Shown here piece by piece: positions 11,307-22,012 of a stretch of 64,000 nt of DNA. Origin of the DNA: Metaphire vulgaris (lineage: Eukaryota; Annelida; Clitellata; Crassiclitellata; Megascolecidae); assembly GCA_018105865.1 (NCBI GenBank), contig CM030848.1, forward strand, positions 4,418,001-4,482,000, read 5' to 3'. Positions within the stretch are counted from its first letter, which is position 1, and every line of letters starts with the position of its first letter. Below the pieces are notes generated by a model. The model was not told the DNA's origin. It made no database searches and worked only from the letters and a program-made list of their open reading frames with translations. A program made the translations under genes and the position numbers.

Positions 11307-12202
11307 CCCCTCAAGTGGGGATTAAATTTTCAGACGCCGTCACCGTACTGCGGATTTTTTAATTTTCGGAAAAGCGTTCTTCAGAAATGATTGATGTAAC
11401 GTTTTAAATTTGCTATATCTCAGGCTATATATGAGCTAAAAAGATGAGGTTTGCGCCATTGTTTAGATTGTTTATTCCTCTTTCTAACCGTCCGTGCAAA
11501 ACAAAAATGTGGGGGTAGAGTCCACTTTACGGCCTAAAATATCACCCTCTTCCCCGAAAATTTTTAAAGCCCCTAGCAAAATATTTTCGGCGGTAACCCC
11601 ACTTTGGTCAGCGGAAAAGTTGTAAAGGGATGTCAGAGGAACAAAATAAACCAAAAGTTTGAAAATCGGTTGACATTTGGAAAAGATCTATCAATTCTAA
11701 CTCGATGACCCCAATGTTTGAACATAAGTATTATGAGCGAATTTCGCGTAAGTTTTGAATTCTGAGAAAGTTTCCAAATTTTTTTGAATTTGCTACATCT
11801 CAGGCTATATAAGAGCTAAGAAGATGAGGTTTGCACCATTGTTTAGCTTTTTATTCCTCTTTCTAACCCTCCGTGCAAAACAAAAAAGTCGAGCGTTCAC
11901 GAGCTTTCCGACAATCAAGTGAGAATGAGGAGCAGGCTGTTGCTTGGCGTGCAAAAGCAGCACAGCAAACAAGAGAATCAAACACTGCATGTCGTTCGAC
12001 ACTGCCAAATCATTACACTTACGTTGACTATCAAGTTTCAGAAAATTCATGCGAATGGGCGTTAACTCGGTTGAAGGAAACCTGGAAAAGGCGGCCAGTT
12101 AGGGAAATTAATTGCGCAAAATCCTATTGCATTTGCAAAAATCGGAAAATCGGATGGTAAAACAGCCAATCTTCCCGTCATTTTTGACGGGTAAACACCT
12201 AG
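11307..12202. mobile_element. TTAA-family non-autonomous element, copy D (diverged)
   Basis: The left end CCCCTCAAGTGGGGATTAAAT is homologous to the left ends of copies A, B and C. The right end AAACACCTAG abuts TTAA (12203-12206), preceded by the palindrome CCCGTCATTTTTGACGGG. It holds one full internal block (about 11405-11765: CTATATCTCAGGCTATAT, GTTTGCGCCATTGTTTAG, CCGTCCGTGCAAAAC) and the start of a second (from about 11797). The second block is replaced at about 11885 by unrelated sequence. The left flank is TTTA, so the target duplication is imperfect. This is the oldest-looking copy. Confidence 0.6.
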
Positions 12203-12387
12203 TTAATATATAATTATGTTGATCGCAGAACTAAAATTAGAATCGGTCCTAAAGGAGGTCACGCTCACTGCGCATGCGTATGCAAATGTGGCCATTAGAT
12301 AGTTGAATTCACGCGGTATTGTGTGAATTTAACTGAATTACTAAATAGATTTCTTAAAGTTTAATTTGTTCCGCGATAAAATTAAGT

Positions 12388-12650
12388 ATGCCCATCAAAC
12401 ACTGTTGTTATGGAACATGTGCAAATGACAATAGGAAAACTGACATTTGTTTGAAAGAAGGGGTTCGTTTTATACAGTTCCCCGGCCCGTCGAGTCGTCG
12501 ACTGACAGAGCAAAAGCAGAGAGGTGGGCTGTAGCATGTCGACGAGAGAACTTTACTATCGGGAACATTACCAGATGGACATACATTTGCAACAAGCACT
12601 TCTTAGATCCAACTCAGATGAATCCGGATCCTCTACAGGCCAACTCCACA
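12388..12650 (+). pseudogene. THAP-type C2CH zinc-finger exon, frameshifted
   Basis: An ATG at 12388 opens MPIKHCCYGTCANDN..., with the C-x4-C spacing of a THAP N-terminus, then KEGVRFIQFPGP. After about 12480-12520 the homology continues in another frame: RWAVACRRENF, TRWTYICNKHF, then DPTQMNPDPLQA. Together these give the THAP pattern C..C..F.FP..RW...C.R....ICNKHF. The PDP end resembles the widespread THAP proteins of invertebrate transposons and host genes. One frameshift separates the halves, so this is a broken domain. No downstream transposase was found. It could be a P-element-derived or host THAP remnant. Confidence 0.65.
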
Positions 12651-13423
12651 CATCATGCAATCCTACTTTCAAATAATATCAAATTGCATATTTTCATGGA
12701 GGGGCCAGTGGCGGCTCCACCGGGGGGCCAGGGGGCCCGTGCCCCCTATTGAAAGAAAGAGTTTTCGTTGATATGCGATGTATGTGTGCGGTTACAGGCA
12801 TGGGGCGTTCATCCCAGCAACCCTAGCTAGCTGGGCTTCTTGTAAGTGAACAGCAGAATTGTGAAGTTAGCAGAATTGTGAAGTTAGCAGAATTGTGAAC
12901 CAAGGACTATATAGTCGCTGACGGACTCTTGGGCATTGAGAAGCTACGGAAACTTGTTCGATTTGCTGTATATACTGTATTTTCCAGCCGGGTTCGAACT
13001 TCTAAGAAAACATATAAAATATCTTTCTTTCTTAACGCCCAAAAGCTCCCTTCTCCTCTTCACCAGCCTCTCATCGGCTTTCCCGGCCCCAGCTACTCTA
13101 TCTCCCTTCTCTGTCTCCTTTACCCCAAAACTCAGGTTATCATACATTATCATATTATTGCCATGACAACGCCACCCTTCTGCGGCTGAGTAACTAGACT
13201 CGCCCGAAGCAACCGGACAGCCACCAGGAGACAGAGAGCCAGGCACCCGCCCGTACACACGCACCCTGTCCCTCCCCTGCCTCTACGGCACCAGTTCCCG
13301 AAAATTCTGTACCTCTGCAGACACAGACGCCGCCGGCCTCCTCTCCGTCGGCTTGCCCCGGCCCTCCTCCGGCTTCGTTTCTAAGAATTAAGAAGAGTCA
13401 GCCGACCGCGACCGGGCAGTGTC
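12651..13423. other. Non-coding; truncated MITE end at about 12708
   Basis: The sequence CAGTGGCGGCTCCACC followed by G-rich and C-rich runs at 12708-12750 resembles the CAGTGGTGGATCCAGG end of the complete element at 24904-25180. No matching right end is visible. No supportable gene. Confidence 0.35.
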
Positions 13424-13650
13424 AAGACTGTTTAATACTAAGAGGCTGGTCAACTTCGATGTACTGCTGCCTCATTATCTCAAACCCCGCCAATTATGAC
13501 GTCAGTGGTTGATTCGGAACAACCAGCCAGCCTTTTGCATTGTTAAAGGAATACAGCCAGCTGTTGTAATATTAAGGAATATAGTTATTTTTATATTTGT
13601 TGATAAAAGTTAGTATATAGACAGTCAGGCTAAGTGTATACGATAAAATG
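13424..13650 (+). repeat. Dispersed repeat family R1, copy 1
   Basis: About 225 bp homologous to 30308-30515 in the same orientation. Shared landmarks are AAGACTGTTTAATA, TGCTGCCTC-TATCTCAAACC, CCGCC-ATTATGAC, AAAGGAATACAG, GTTGATA-AAGTTAG and CAGTCAGGCTAA-TGTATAC. No coding content. Probably a SINE or MITE. Confidence 0.8.
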
Positions 13651-14834
13651 CCTCAAAATTGTGCTCACCAACAAGAAACTAACTATCAAAAAGAAAATGA
13701 GGAATGTAACTTCCTAGATTTCACGCCAGATTTGACCTGGAACACATATCTAGGATTACATTTTTAAATGTTGTGTAGTGTTTTGTAGTGTTTTGCTGTG
13801 TTTTGGTGATTCGCAATTAAGACGTTGCATTACTTAACGTAGAAAATTTTGGGCGGAAGATGGCAGAGTGGGTTACGTGCTGGAGCGTCAAGCCCCGTTA
13901 GTGCCCCTAGTGGCTTTCACAGAGGTAGTAATGCCTCCTAAGCCACGTTAAAGCATGCTAAGAAGCTGAATTGCCTTGTAATTAGCCGACTTTCACTCAT
14001 TTCTTTACTACTGCAACTAAATATATTTGTCTGCTTTAATACCATCTAACTGTTACTTACATATAGTGGCGTAATCTGGCGTAACTTGGCGTCAACATGG
14101 GGGAGAATAACTTTTCACAAGTTGACCCCCAGAAATAAGAAAATCCCACCTCCATTCAAAATATTTGGCTGGTTGTCAGCCCATTTTAAAAGGAAGATAA
14201 CCTGTCTTTTTACTTGTCAAGGGTTTTGGAGACTTAGACCTCGCACCCCCAACATTTCATAATTCCCCTAATGTCAAGGTGGCTAGAAAAACACTTATTA
14301 AAGCTACCTACTGGTGGGAGTTTACTCCCTTTTGGTATCTTTTATTTACATCATTAAACCTTATATTGACTACAGATTATCTATAATTATGTTCGTTTTA
14401 CTAGGCATTGTATCCGATAATCAATTAATTAGCAATTTCAATATTCACACTTTCTATAAATTTTTCATTATTATTCGCACTCTACAATATCTGCACTTTC
14501 TCATGTTCATTATGCAGTGATAATCAGTAATTGCTTTCTTACAGATCAAGACTTTATTGAACGCTGTTTTCGTAACTGATTTTTTTAATAAGACTAGTAT
14601 CTTTATTTTGAGCATGTCAACACTAGAATGTGATGTGTCAACGCAAATAAACGCTAAACAATCGACAAATAAACAAACTAAAACATTCTTAGATAGGGCC
14701 TCCATTTGACCATTCTCTTGCTTTTTTTGCTTGGTTGTTGTAATGCTTATAGTTAACGTTTTCAATCTAAACTTTTACAAAATCAGCTACACCAGATTCA
14801 TACAGGAAGATGGTTGGTATTTCGAAACGTCTGT
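13651..14834. other. Non-coding; contains a repeat end shared with 640-690
   Basis: The run ccccctaatgtcaaggtggctag near 14265-14290 matches about 645-670. No coding exon seen. The ORFs here have no recognisable domain. Confidence 0.35.
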
Positions 14835-15012
14835 GAAGTTTCAGAAATAAGTTAGTTATAAAAGAAAGGGAACCATTTACATTCTTAGATACTGTCTTGC
14901 TGTTTCTCAGTAGCAACAGTCGCTCAATCAATCAGTGACGTCATATAGCCACGCCTACTTGACCTGTATGCAAAAGACGGGTTCCTGGCCTGCCTTTTGT
15001 ATTTAATTGCCT
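14835..15012 (+). repeat. Dispersed repeat family R2, copy 1
   Basis: Homologous to 32057-32238 in the same orientation. Shared words are GTACCATTTACATTC/GGAACCATTTACATTC, TTAGATAC, CAGTGACGTCAT, TAGCCACGCCTA, TTGACCTGTATGCAAAA, GGGTTCCTG and TTGCCTTG. About 180 bp with no coding content. Confidence 0.85.
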
Positions 15013-16452
15013 TGGGGCAGTGTGGTCACCGTGCACTCAGCTACCCAGGAGGTCAGCGGTGCATCGGTCACTGGCAGCGATGCCAGTGCTGGGCTTTTTT
15101 GGCCAGTGGGGCATTGGTGCACATCTCTTAATTGCTTGAACTTAAATTAAATTGGGGAGGACACTCCGACGGTTGCACGGTCAGGAGGAGGAGGGCATGG
15201 GCGAGCCAAGAGGGCAACAGATGGCGCTGGGAAAAGACAGAGACAGAGACAGACAGAGACGGAGACAGGGAGTTAACGAGGGACACGGGGAGGAGAGAGT
15301 CGAGAGCATGCAGAGATCGGAAGGGCCAGTCGGTTTTGGGCTTAGCAACACAAAGGACGAAGGGAAAAGTGGGCCTCAGAAGTGCATGTCTTTCTCCGCC
15401 GCAAAAATCTGTCGTTTTGTTTCTTGTCGAACTGACATTATCATCAATCGAACAATTTGCATCTTAAAGTCTTCGTATGTATTAGAAAACGATAGTACAA
15501 AACGAAATCGCATACGGCAAATGAAAACCACTTATGCTATAGCTGCAACCAAATTTTACCTTAATTGTTATAGTCAGGACACCAAAGACTTACTATGGCA
15601 AATTTGGTTTCTGTACATTGACAACAACACAAACAATTGTCTGTAAAGCAAGGTGCAATTGCATAATTTTTTCCGACGTGTACGTCTTGCAATGTGATAT
15701 AATAGGTCACTTGCCAGGGGTAATTAGTGATAAGTCGGCAGTTGTCTCAATTCAAACGATTGAAGATAATTTCGAGAAACACTTTCTAATTTTCATTTAA
15801 GTATATTTAACATAAAATAATTTAATATAGTTAATACTGTAAAATAGAAGCAAATAACACATTTAAGAGAAGAGCCATCTAGTGCCAGTATTGTGTATAT
15901 GTCAACATACTATAACAAACAATCTAAGTGCCACGTACAGCATTAAGTAAGTAAGTAAAATCTCGTGGATTTATATAGCGCTTTGGAAAGTACTACGTCT
16001 GTAGCTACTTATTATAGCATTATACCACATATGCGAAATGTATATATAGTAGTAGTTTAAGTCCAGCCGTTTCATGGATGCATTAAAATACACATTCACA
16101 TCAGTTCAGTCACATTATGGCCTTACTGTCGCTGGAAATTGCTGCCATTAAACGTGAATGAGCAGACAAAGTGTTTCAGTAAATTCAACAAGATTAGGCC
16201 TGGTTGCAAAAAACCGTATATTCAGCATGCCGCTTTTAAACGGCGCTATATCCAAGGTATAGGCTGCAATTTCCGTATGACTGTAAGGTGACGCCATCTT
16301 CCGAATGCGATATATTTAAAATAGTCACATGGCCATTGTATCGCCATCTAGCGACTGGTTGCACATGGTACGTTTTCAGCTATATATAGCCACGTTGCAT
16401 GTTGCATGTTGTTGTCAAACAGACTTAATTGGCAATATAGTGCGCGGCGTTT
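15013..16452. other. Non-coding; short GAGACA microsatellite and a LINE-like 3' end
   Basis: A GAGACA/AGACAG microsatellite lies near 15236-15272. At about 15945-16000 the sequence AAGTAAGTAAGTAAA followed by TTTATATAGCGCTTTGGAAA looks like the 3' tail of a minus-strand L2-like retroelement. No gene was supported. Confidence 0.4.
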
Positions 16453-17050
16453 GGGGCCGTCGGTAAATGACGTCACGCGATTTTGGCAGTTTTTGGCAGT
16501 CTCCCCTTCGTCACACGTCGTCACAAAAACTGACCCCTAAACCATGACGTCACAAAGCGTTAACCCCATTTTTCTAGGACTTTCAATTGGGGTTGAGATA
16601 TTTTGGGGTTCAACTCTAAAATCCTGACATGCAAAAAAAAAGGTCGTCAGCATCAAAATCTGGGGTGTCGCCCTCAAATTGGGGTTCGGGGGTGTAAAAT
16701 ATCTCTGAATATGACGTCAGAAAGCGTTAAACCCCCCGTCATCTTTTTCCAACGTAAAAATTATTGTTTCAAATCACTTATTTCTTGACTGCATGCATGA
16801 TATTCAGAAATTTATTTAAATTCTTGTATAAAAATGAAATATAATAATTCTAAACGTAACATGCATTCAATAATTATACTATAATTACTCGCGACTTTTA
16901 TAACATTTAATTTAGTATTAAAAAATATTTTGCATTATGTGACGTCACAATTGTGGGACGGTGGGACCTACCTTATCCCTCGTCACACATCGTCACAAAT
17001 GTCTGAACCCCCCTCCCCCCAAGCGCGTGACCTCATTTATGGACGGCCCC
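16453..17050. mobile_element. MITE with GGGGCCGTC termini (about 600 bp)
   Basis: The left end is GGGGCCGTC-GGTAAATGACGTCACGCG and the right end CGCGTGACCTCATTTATGGACGGCCCC. They are inverted repeats of about 27 bp with a few mismatches. A second inverted motif follows (CCTTCGTCACACGTCGTCACA at left, CCCTCGTCACACATCGTCACA at right). The flanks are TTT and TAT, so the target duplication is unclear. The body is AT-rich and non-coding. Confidence 0.8.
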
Positions 17051-17069
17051 TATATATACTTGAAATTTA

Positions 17070-17410
17070 TGTCCCTGTCCCTGTCCCTGTCCCTGCCCTG
17101 TCCCTGCCCCTGTCCCTGTCCCTGCCCCTGGTCCTGCCCCTGCCCCTGCCCCTGTCCCTGCCCCTGTCCTTGCCCCTCTCCCTCTCCCTCTCCCTCTCCC
17201 TCTCCCTCTCCCTCTCCCTCTCCCTCCCTCCCCCTCTGCCTCTGCCTCTCCCTCTGCCTCTCCCTCTGCCTCTGCCTCTCCCTCTGCCTCTCCCTCTGCC
17301 TCTCCCTCTCCCCTCTCCCTCTGCCTCTGCCTCTGCCCCCTCCCTCTCCCTCTCCCCTCTCCCTCTCCCTCCTCCTCTCCCCCCTCCCTCTCCCTCTCCC
17401 TCTCCCTCAC
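17070..17410. repeat. CCCTGT / CTCCCT simple-sequence array
   Basis: Starts as CCCTGTCCCTG units and turns into CTCCCT and CTGCCT hexamers. The long leucine/proline/serine ORFs in three frames and the R/E/G ORF on the other strand are artefacts of this array. Confidence 0.97.
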
Positions 17411-17814
17411 ATGTGCATGAACCTGCAACGATTTTTTTGAGAACAAGTTCGGAACTAATTATTTACAAGGATCGCAACAAGTTCGTTACAAGCTCTCGTA
17501 GCGAGTACACAGAACGAGTTGAGAACGAATTCGTTCCAAGAATCTTGTGACAAATTTTCTTGTTACAAATGCGTTCTAATCTCGGAACGCGCAACACGTT
17601 CCAAGAAAACTTAGAACAAACTTGTAGCAAATTTATAACAAGGAAAAACCGTTCCCGGCAGGGGTGGGACTGAATTAAAAATCATGATATAAAAATATGT
17701 ACCTGCCCTTTAGTTTTTTTTTGATGCAATGTGTGATGTCCTCATGATGCTGTTGAATTACTGAACAGGGAAACTCCTGTTTTCATACCACTCGAACTTT
17801 GGCCACCAAACTCA

Positions 17815-18592
17815 CAGTGATGGGCAACTAGTTAACTAATTAGTTACTAACTAAAAGTTTAACTAAATTTTTTAGTTATCTTCATAGTTTAAATATAAAT
17901 CTTCTTCTTCAGGTGTCGTGTACGTTGACGACTATGGACTTCCATTTCTCTCTGTTGTGTGTTGCTTGTATGAGTTCTAATTCTGTAGTTACCCTCTTTA
18001 CATCAGTCAGTAAACTGCTGATATACGTCATTCTTTGTCTTCCTCTTGATCTTTTGCCTTTGACTTTTCCAGTAGTTACCAGGTTTTCTATACCTTTCTT
18101 CCTCATTATATGTCCAAAAAATTGAAGTTGTCTTTTACGTATTGTAGATAGCAATTTTCTTTGTGTACCTGCCACTTCGAGTACAAATATAAATAGTTTA
18201 GTTAAAATGCTAGTTTAACTGAAAAATTTTAGTTAATAACTAAATAGTTAAACTAAAACTTTTTAGTTGGTATCCCCAAATTCTCAATAACAGTACATTT
18301 TTTATCTATTCCTTTTTGGGTCAGTTTTTCCTAACAAACTTGTGTTCCTGCAGCCTAGACTAAGACTTAATATTAAATAGACAATGATTAATGAATTCAA
18401 TGGTTCATTGACTGTCATGTTCATGTTGCGAGCATCGTCTATATTTTCATGAACATACCTGTTACCTGGAAAATAGTTGTAAAATTAGTTGCAAAAAGTT
18501 TTACTATATTTTTTTAGTTTAGTTAACTATTTTAGAAAGTTAGTTTGCAAACTAAAAGTTTAACTACTTCTAGTTTAGCTATAGTTTTGCAA
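17815..18592. mobile_element. hAT-like MITE family E, copy E3, split by a LINE
   Basis: The left end CAGTGATGGGCAACTAGTT is identical to copies E1 and E2. It is flanked by a perfect 8-bp duplication CAAACTCA (17807-17814 and 18593-18600). The extreme right terminus (GCCCATCACTG in the others) is missing, although the target duplication is intact. The body is dominated by AGTTAACTA-type words and shares a unique central block with E2 (TTCATTGACTG, GTTGCGAGCATCGTCTAT). A LINE 3' end is inserted at 17901-18184. Confidence 0.85.
17901..18184 (-). pseudogene. 3' end of RTE-like LINE inserted in MITE E3
   Basis: The minus-strand frame ends a reverse-transcriptase C-terminus: TIRKRQLQFFGHIMRKKG, GKRSRGRQRMTYI, NREKWKSIVVNVHDT. 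This is the 'RQLQFFGHI.R...GKRSRGRQR' signature of RTE-like and related endonuclease/RT proteins. It finishes with a GAAGAAGAAG tail. It is bounded by a perfect 10-bp target duplication AAATATAAAT (17891-17900 and 18185-18194). The same site is uninterrupted in copy E2. It is a 5'-truncated, dead LINE copy. Confidence 0.9.
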
Positions 18593-19045
18593 CAAACTCA
18601 CCATATTTGAACCCAGGTGACAACCAAGCTGTTTGGGGTATTCTACAGGAAGGGGACTATCGGTCACCCATTTCTAATCTGAAAGAACTGAAGCAGATAT
18701 GGCAACTGGTGAGTGAGTGGGCAAAGTTCGATCATGCCGTCATTGCAGCAATCAAGTGTTAATTCTGGCAGTGGACATTTTGTGTGACCTTTTTCAGATT
18801 GTTCCCCCGCTGTTTTGACTGATCTTCTGGAATGACCTGACTCTAATTCTATTTGGATTTGGTTAGCCATCGGCTGATGCCCTAGGCATTACAATAGTGG
18901 CGCTATAGAAGTTTATTGATTGATTGAGATGTTTGTATCTATCTGATATTTATTCCTGTTTCAAACTGCAAATTTGTATAGAAATCGGCCAAGATTTCTT
19001 AAAATTATAGTTAAAATAGAGTTGGCCCCCTTTTAATCTGGAGAC
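18593..19045. other. Retroelement-like 3' tail, otherwise nothing recognised
   Basis: The sequence ATAGTGGCGCTATAGAAGTT followed by TTGATTGATTGA at about 18893-18930 is the kind of 3' end and short repeat tail seen in L2-like elements on the plus strand. The rest of the stretch is unassigned. Confidence 0.45.
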
Positions 19046-19049
19046 ACTG

Positions 19050-19196
19050 TGTATATATATATATATATATTTTTTTTTCATAAGACCTTTGGGAATTAAG
19101 TACCGAGGGCATTATATATATATATATACTAGAAAGATGCTTGCTTAAGCTCGCGTGCAGGATAATACTAATAGCTATCGTTTGTTATTGCAATGG

Positions 19197-19235
<39 letters not shown>
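19050..19235. repeat. Three (TA)n tracts
   Basis: TA runs at about 19051-19070, 19113-19128 and 19199-19235, separated by unique sequence. Confidence 0.9.
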
Positions 19236-19238
<3 letters not shown>

Positions 19239-19439
19239 GTGCCACTAAAAATAAAGTTTCCATTTGTCATCCTCCCACCCCTCAAAAGTGTTAATAATAT
19301 TAATCAAACACTTGATAAAGTTTGGATGTTTTAATCATATTTAAATTTTTTCAAGTCTGACAAAGTTTTGCAATTCGCGACATTTTAATATTTAAGCAAA
19401 TAATATTAACTTTAATATCACAAACTGAATTACTGCAAA

Positions 19440-20950
19440 AATTCTTTACAAGAAGATCAGCAATTGCTACCAGTTACATTAGAAGTTAATAATCAACAGT
19501 TCAACATAATCAGTTTATCGATGACACTTGAACACAGGGATCAAAAATGCCATAATGTTCATCATTTGTCCATAGATGTTGTTGTTGCTGCAACAGCTTC
19601 TGCAGTCAGTGCATTAAGGTATCGATTTTTTCGGATTTGGAAAAGTCACGCGGTGTATCTCAACGACTTGCAACAAGAAAATTTTGCTTCTCTTGATTTG
19701 TCAGGACTCCATTGAATGCCTGGATCACATACAAAAATCGCCGGCTGCATCGATGGCGACTTTCAAATTTCATTTAATTGTACATCAGTCACTGTTACTG
19801 TTCCATGTATCTGGACTATTGCCAGTTGGTCAGGAAATGTTGTGGTATAGCCAGTGCTGGGGAGCAGCTGTCTGGTGTGTTGTGAAACAAGTCAGACAAC
19901 TGCTTTTGAGATAGTATCTGGGCGGGAGGCAATTTGTAGGATGAACTGTTGTTTTGTTGTCCAGCGCCATAACCATGGCTGATTTCATATCAGCCACACA
20001 CTTCTGAGTCAAAGGGCGCTAAACCAACCAAGATTTGACTAGAACCATAAGTGTCCAGAGAATGACTTAAGCGGAGCTTTTAGCAACAATTATTACAATT
20101 ATTTTCTTGTAGCTCTAAATGTCAAAGTCGAGTAGCTGCAGATCATTCTTTGGAGCAGATTGAGGCAATAACATGCAAACCAGGCCTTCAAATAGACCTT
20201 CAGTACAAAAGTGTTGAAATGGCTCAGAAATGACAGCTCACGTGCAGTTATGATGAACTGGTATTGAACAGAAAAATCTTTAGACAGCAGATCAGTTTTG
20301 CAATCCAAAAGCCCAGTGGAATTCTTTGGAAGCCTGAACCTTTAGGTCAGATGGCTGCACTCTGCTTCCGAGAAATAGAAGTGTCAGCTGCAGAAGCTCA
20401 CTTAGTTTCTGGGCTGAAATTCTGTTAACTGCTGCTGAATGAGTGGTGAGGTCATCCAGAACTGTGCCGAGAATCGATGTGATGTAATCTACAGCCAGCC
20501 CATTTTCATACCTATAGACTGGTTAATCGAACTCCAATTTTGACCAAATCTCTGAAACAACTCGATGTTAACGTCCACTAGATTGTCCCATCAGTTCATG
20601 TATCAAACACCTTTCCCACGATTAGTTCCATGATGTGATGCCTGCATGCCTTTTGATCAGATCCGATCCAGCTTTTCTTCCAAAAGTACCGGCTTGAAGG
20701 ACTGTGTTGCTGGCTGTAGTGTCAAAACACATGAACTTAATGTCGGCGAGGTTCCATTCCTGAATGAAATTAAACACTGCTGCTGCTGCTGTGCAATGTT
20801 GTAAGCTGTATTCCTGTTACTGAATTTAGTTCTGTCTAGTGCAGCTGCTAAACCTGGACTGATGCGTTGATAGGCCTGCTTTGCAGCTGACTAGGAGTGT
20901 GTGGCATATTGGATTCACCATCCAAATCGCAGTGTTAGGGGCTTCAGTCT
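19440..20950 (-). pseudogene. Decayed transposon-derived gene of unassigned 'CRHHI' type
   Basis: Reading the minus strand from about 20900, collinear but frame-shifted pieces appear: LAAALDRTKFSNRNTAYNIA, then QEWNLADIKFMCFDTTASNT, GRKAGSDLI, ACRHHIMELIVGKVFD, SSG-NIELFQRF, SELLQLTLLFLGSR, EFHWAFGLQN, LFEGLVCMLLPQSAPKND, then a PFDSEV segment and SHGYGAGQQNN. This block order (FDTTA.NTG, CRHHI.E, PLFKRF, FH.A.WM) is familiar from abundant uncharacterised proteins in invertebrate genomes that behave like transposon genes. I cannot assign a named superfamily. Many stops make it non-functional. Confidence 0.5.
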
Positions 20951-21242
20951 CACAACAATATCAGTCTCATTAAACAAAATCAATCAATAGCAAGAAAACT
21001 TTAATAGAAGCCTGAGTATCAATTTTCTTTGATGAAGAAAATTTTAATTGAAAATAAAAGTATATTATGGCGAAATATGTACAATTGTACATATGACAAC
21101 ATTTTTGTCCATTGAGCTACCAGAAGATATTAAAATATCAGAATAAAACTTGCAGAGTTATCATGTATCATAAAAGGAACAAAATTTTGGGGTGGGGCAT
21201 GGAAAATATTTCAAAAATTTTTGGGCCATTTCATTTGGCATG

Positions 21243-21245
<3 letters not shown>

Positions 21246-21294
<49 letters not shown>
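21246..21294. repeat. (TA)n microsatellite
   Basis: About 24 TA units immediately left of the hAT-like element at 21295, which inserted into it. Confidence 0.95.
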
Positions 21295-21297
<3 letters not shown>

Positions 21298-21682
21298 GGC
21301 TGCAAATATTAACGATTAATCAATCAATTAATCGTTAAAATTTTTAATCAAATAAATTTTCTTTAATTGATTAATTTTTCAATTACATTTTAATATTTTT
21401 GTAACTTATTTACTTGAATAGCTACCTAGCTTACTATATTTCTATTTCATTCAGACAACAATGACGAGTAATGAAAGCAATGCTGCAGTTAAGCATTTAA
21501 GGGGAGAGATGAGCAAGCACTTTTGATTTGTTTTTAAACTGCAGACAGCAAAGTAGACATGGGCAGAGTTGCAATGCAAGGAGATCAACTAAAAGCTATA
21601 AGTAATTATTTTAATCGAAATTAATCGATTAAAAATTTTTCCAATTAATTGAACAAGAAAATTTTAATTGTTACCAGCCCTA
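21295..21682. mobile_element. hAT-like MITE (TAGGGCTG termini) in the SLC36-like 3' flank
   Basis: The left end is TAGGGCTGCAAATATTAACG and the right end TTAATTGTTACCAGCCCTA. Imperfect subterminal inverted repeats made of TTAATCGATTAA-type words lie just inside. The 8-bp flanks are ATATATAT and ATATATTT (7/8). 388 bp and non-coding. It lies about 70 bp downstream of the transporter stop codon, so it may contribute to the 3' UTR or polyadenylation region. Confidence 0.85.
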
Positions 21683-21752
21683 ATATATTTGAATGCACAT
21701 GCATACATACAAAAATACCGGTATACAAAGATATATTGTATATCACATTTAA

Positions 21753-22012
21753 TTAACAAGCACCTAGTTGAAATGCATGCACTATGCTGATAAGAGTTGT
21801 AATTGTGCCAACAATGAAGCCTATGAAGCCAAGAAGCATAATGAGAATGTCTTTGATCAGCTTCCAATAGTATCTTCCAAGGCCATTTGTAACTGACCAG
21901 AATGTGAGGATATCCAGAAAAGCTGGAAATATCAGTGCCACTGCACTACTGGAAAGGGCACCAATAAGAGAGATGACTAGGTCCAGACAAGGAATGATAA
22001 TTGCTAAGACAA
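21753..22012 (-). CDS. SLC36A: SLC36-like terminal exon (260 bp)
   Basis: Acceptor TTGCTTTCAG precedes 22012 and stop TAA is at 21753-21755. Encodes VLAIIIPCLDLVISLIGAL, SSSAVALIFPAFLDIL and DILIMLLGFIGFIVGTITTL, the last two or three membrane helices and a short tail ending in a cysteine. Confidence 0.93.

Noticed and set aside
13855..13960. tRNA-like stretch (GGCAGAGTGGGTTACGTGCT) as a tRNA gene or SINE head
   Set aside because: No B box or cloverleaf could be drawn. Resemblance to a class II tRNA start is superficial.
16930..17550. Leucine/proline/serine ORFs of 206 and 159 codons
   Set aside because: Produced by the CTCCCT/CCCTGT array. No domain or splice context.
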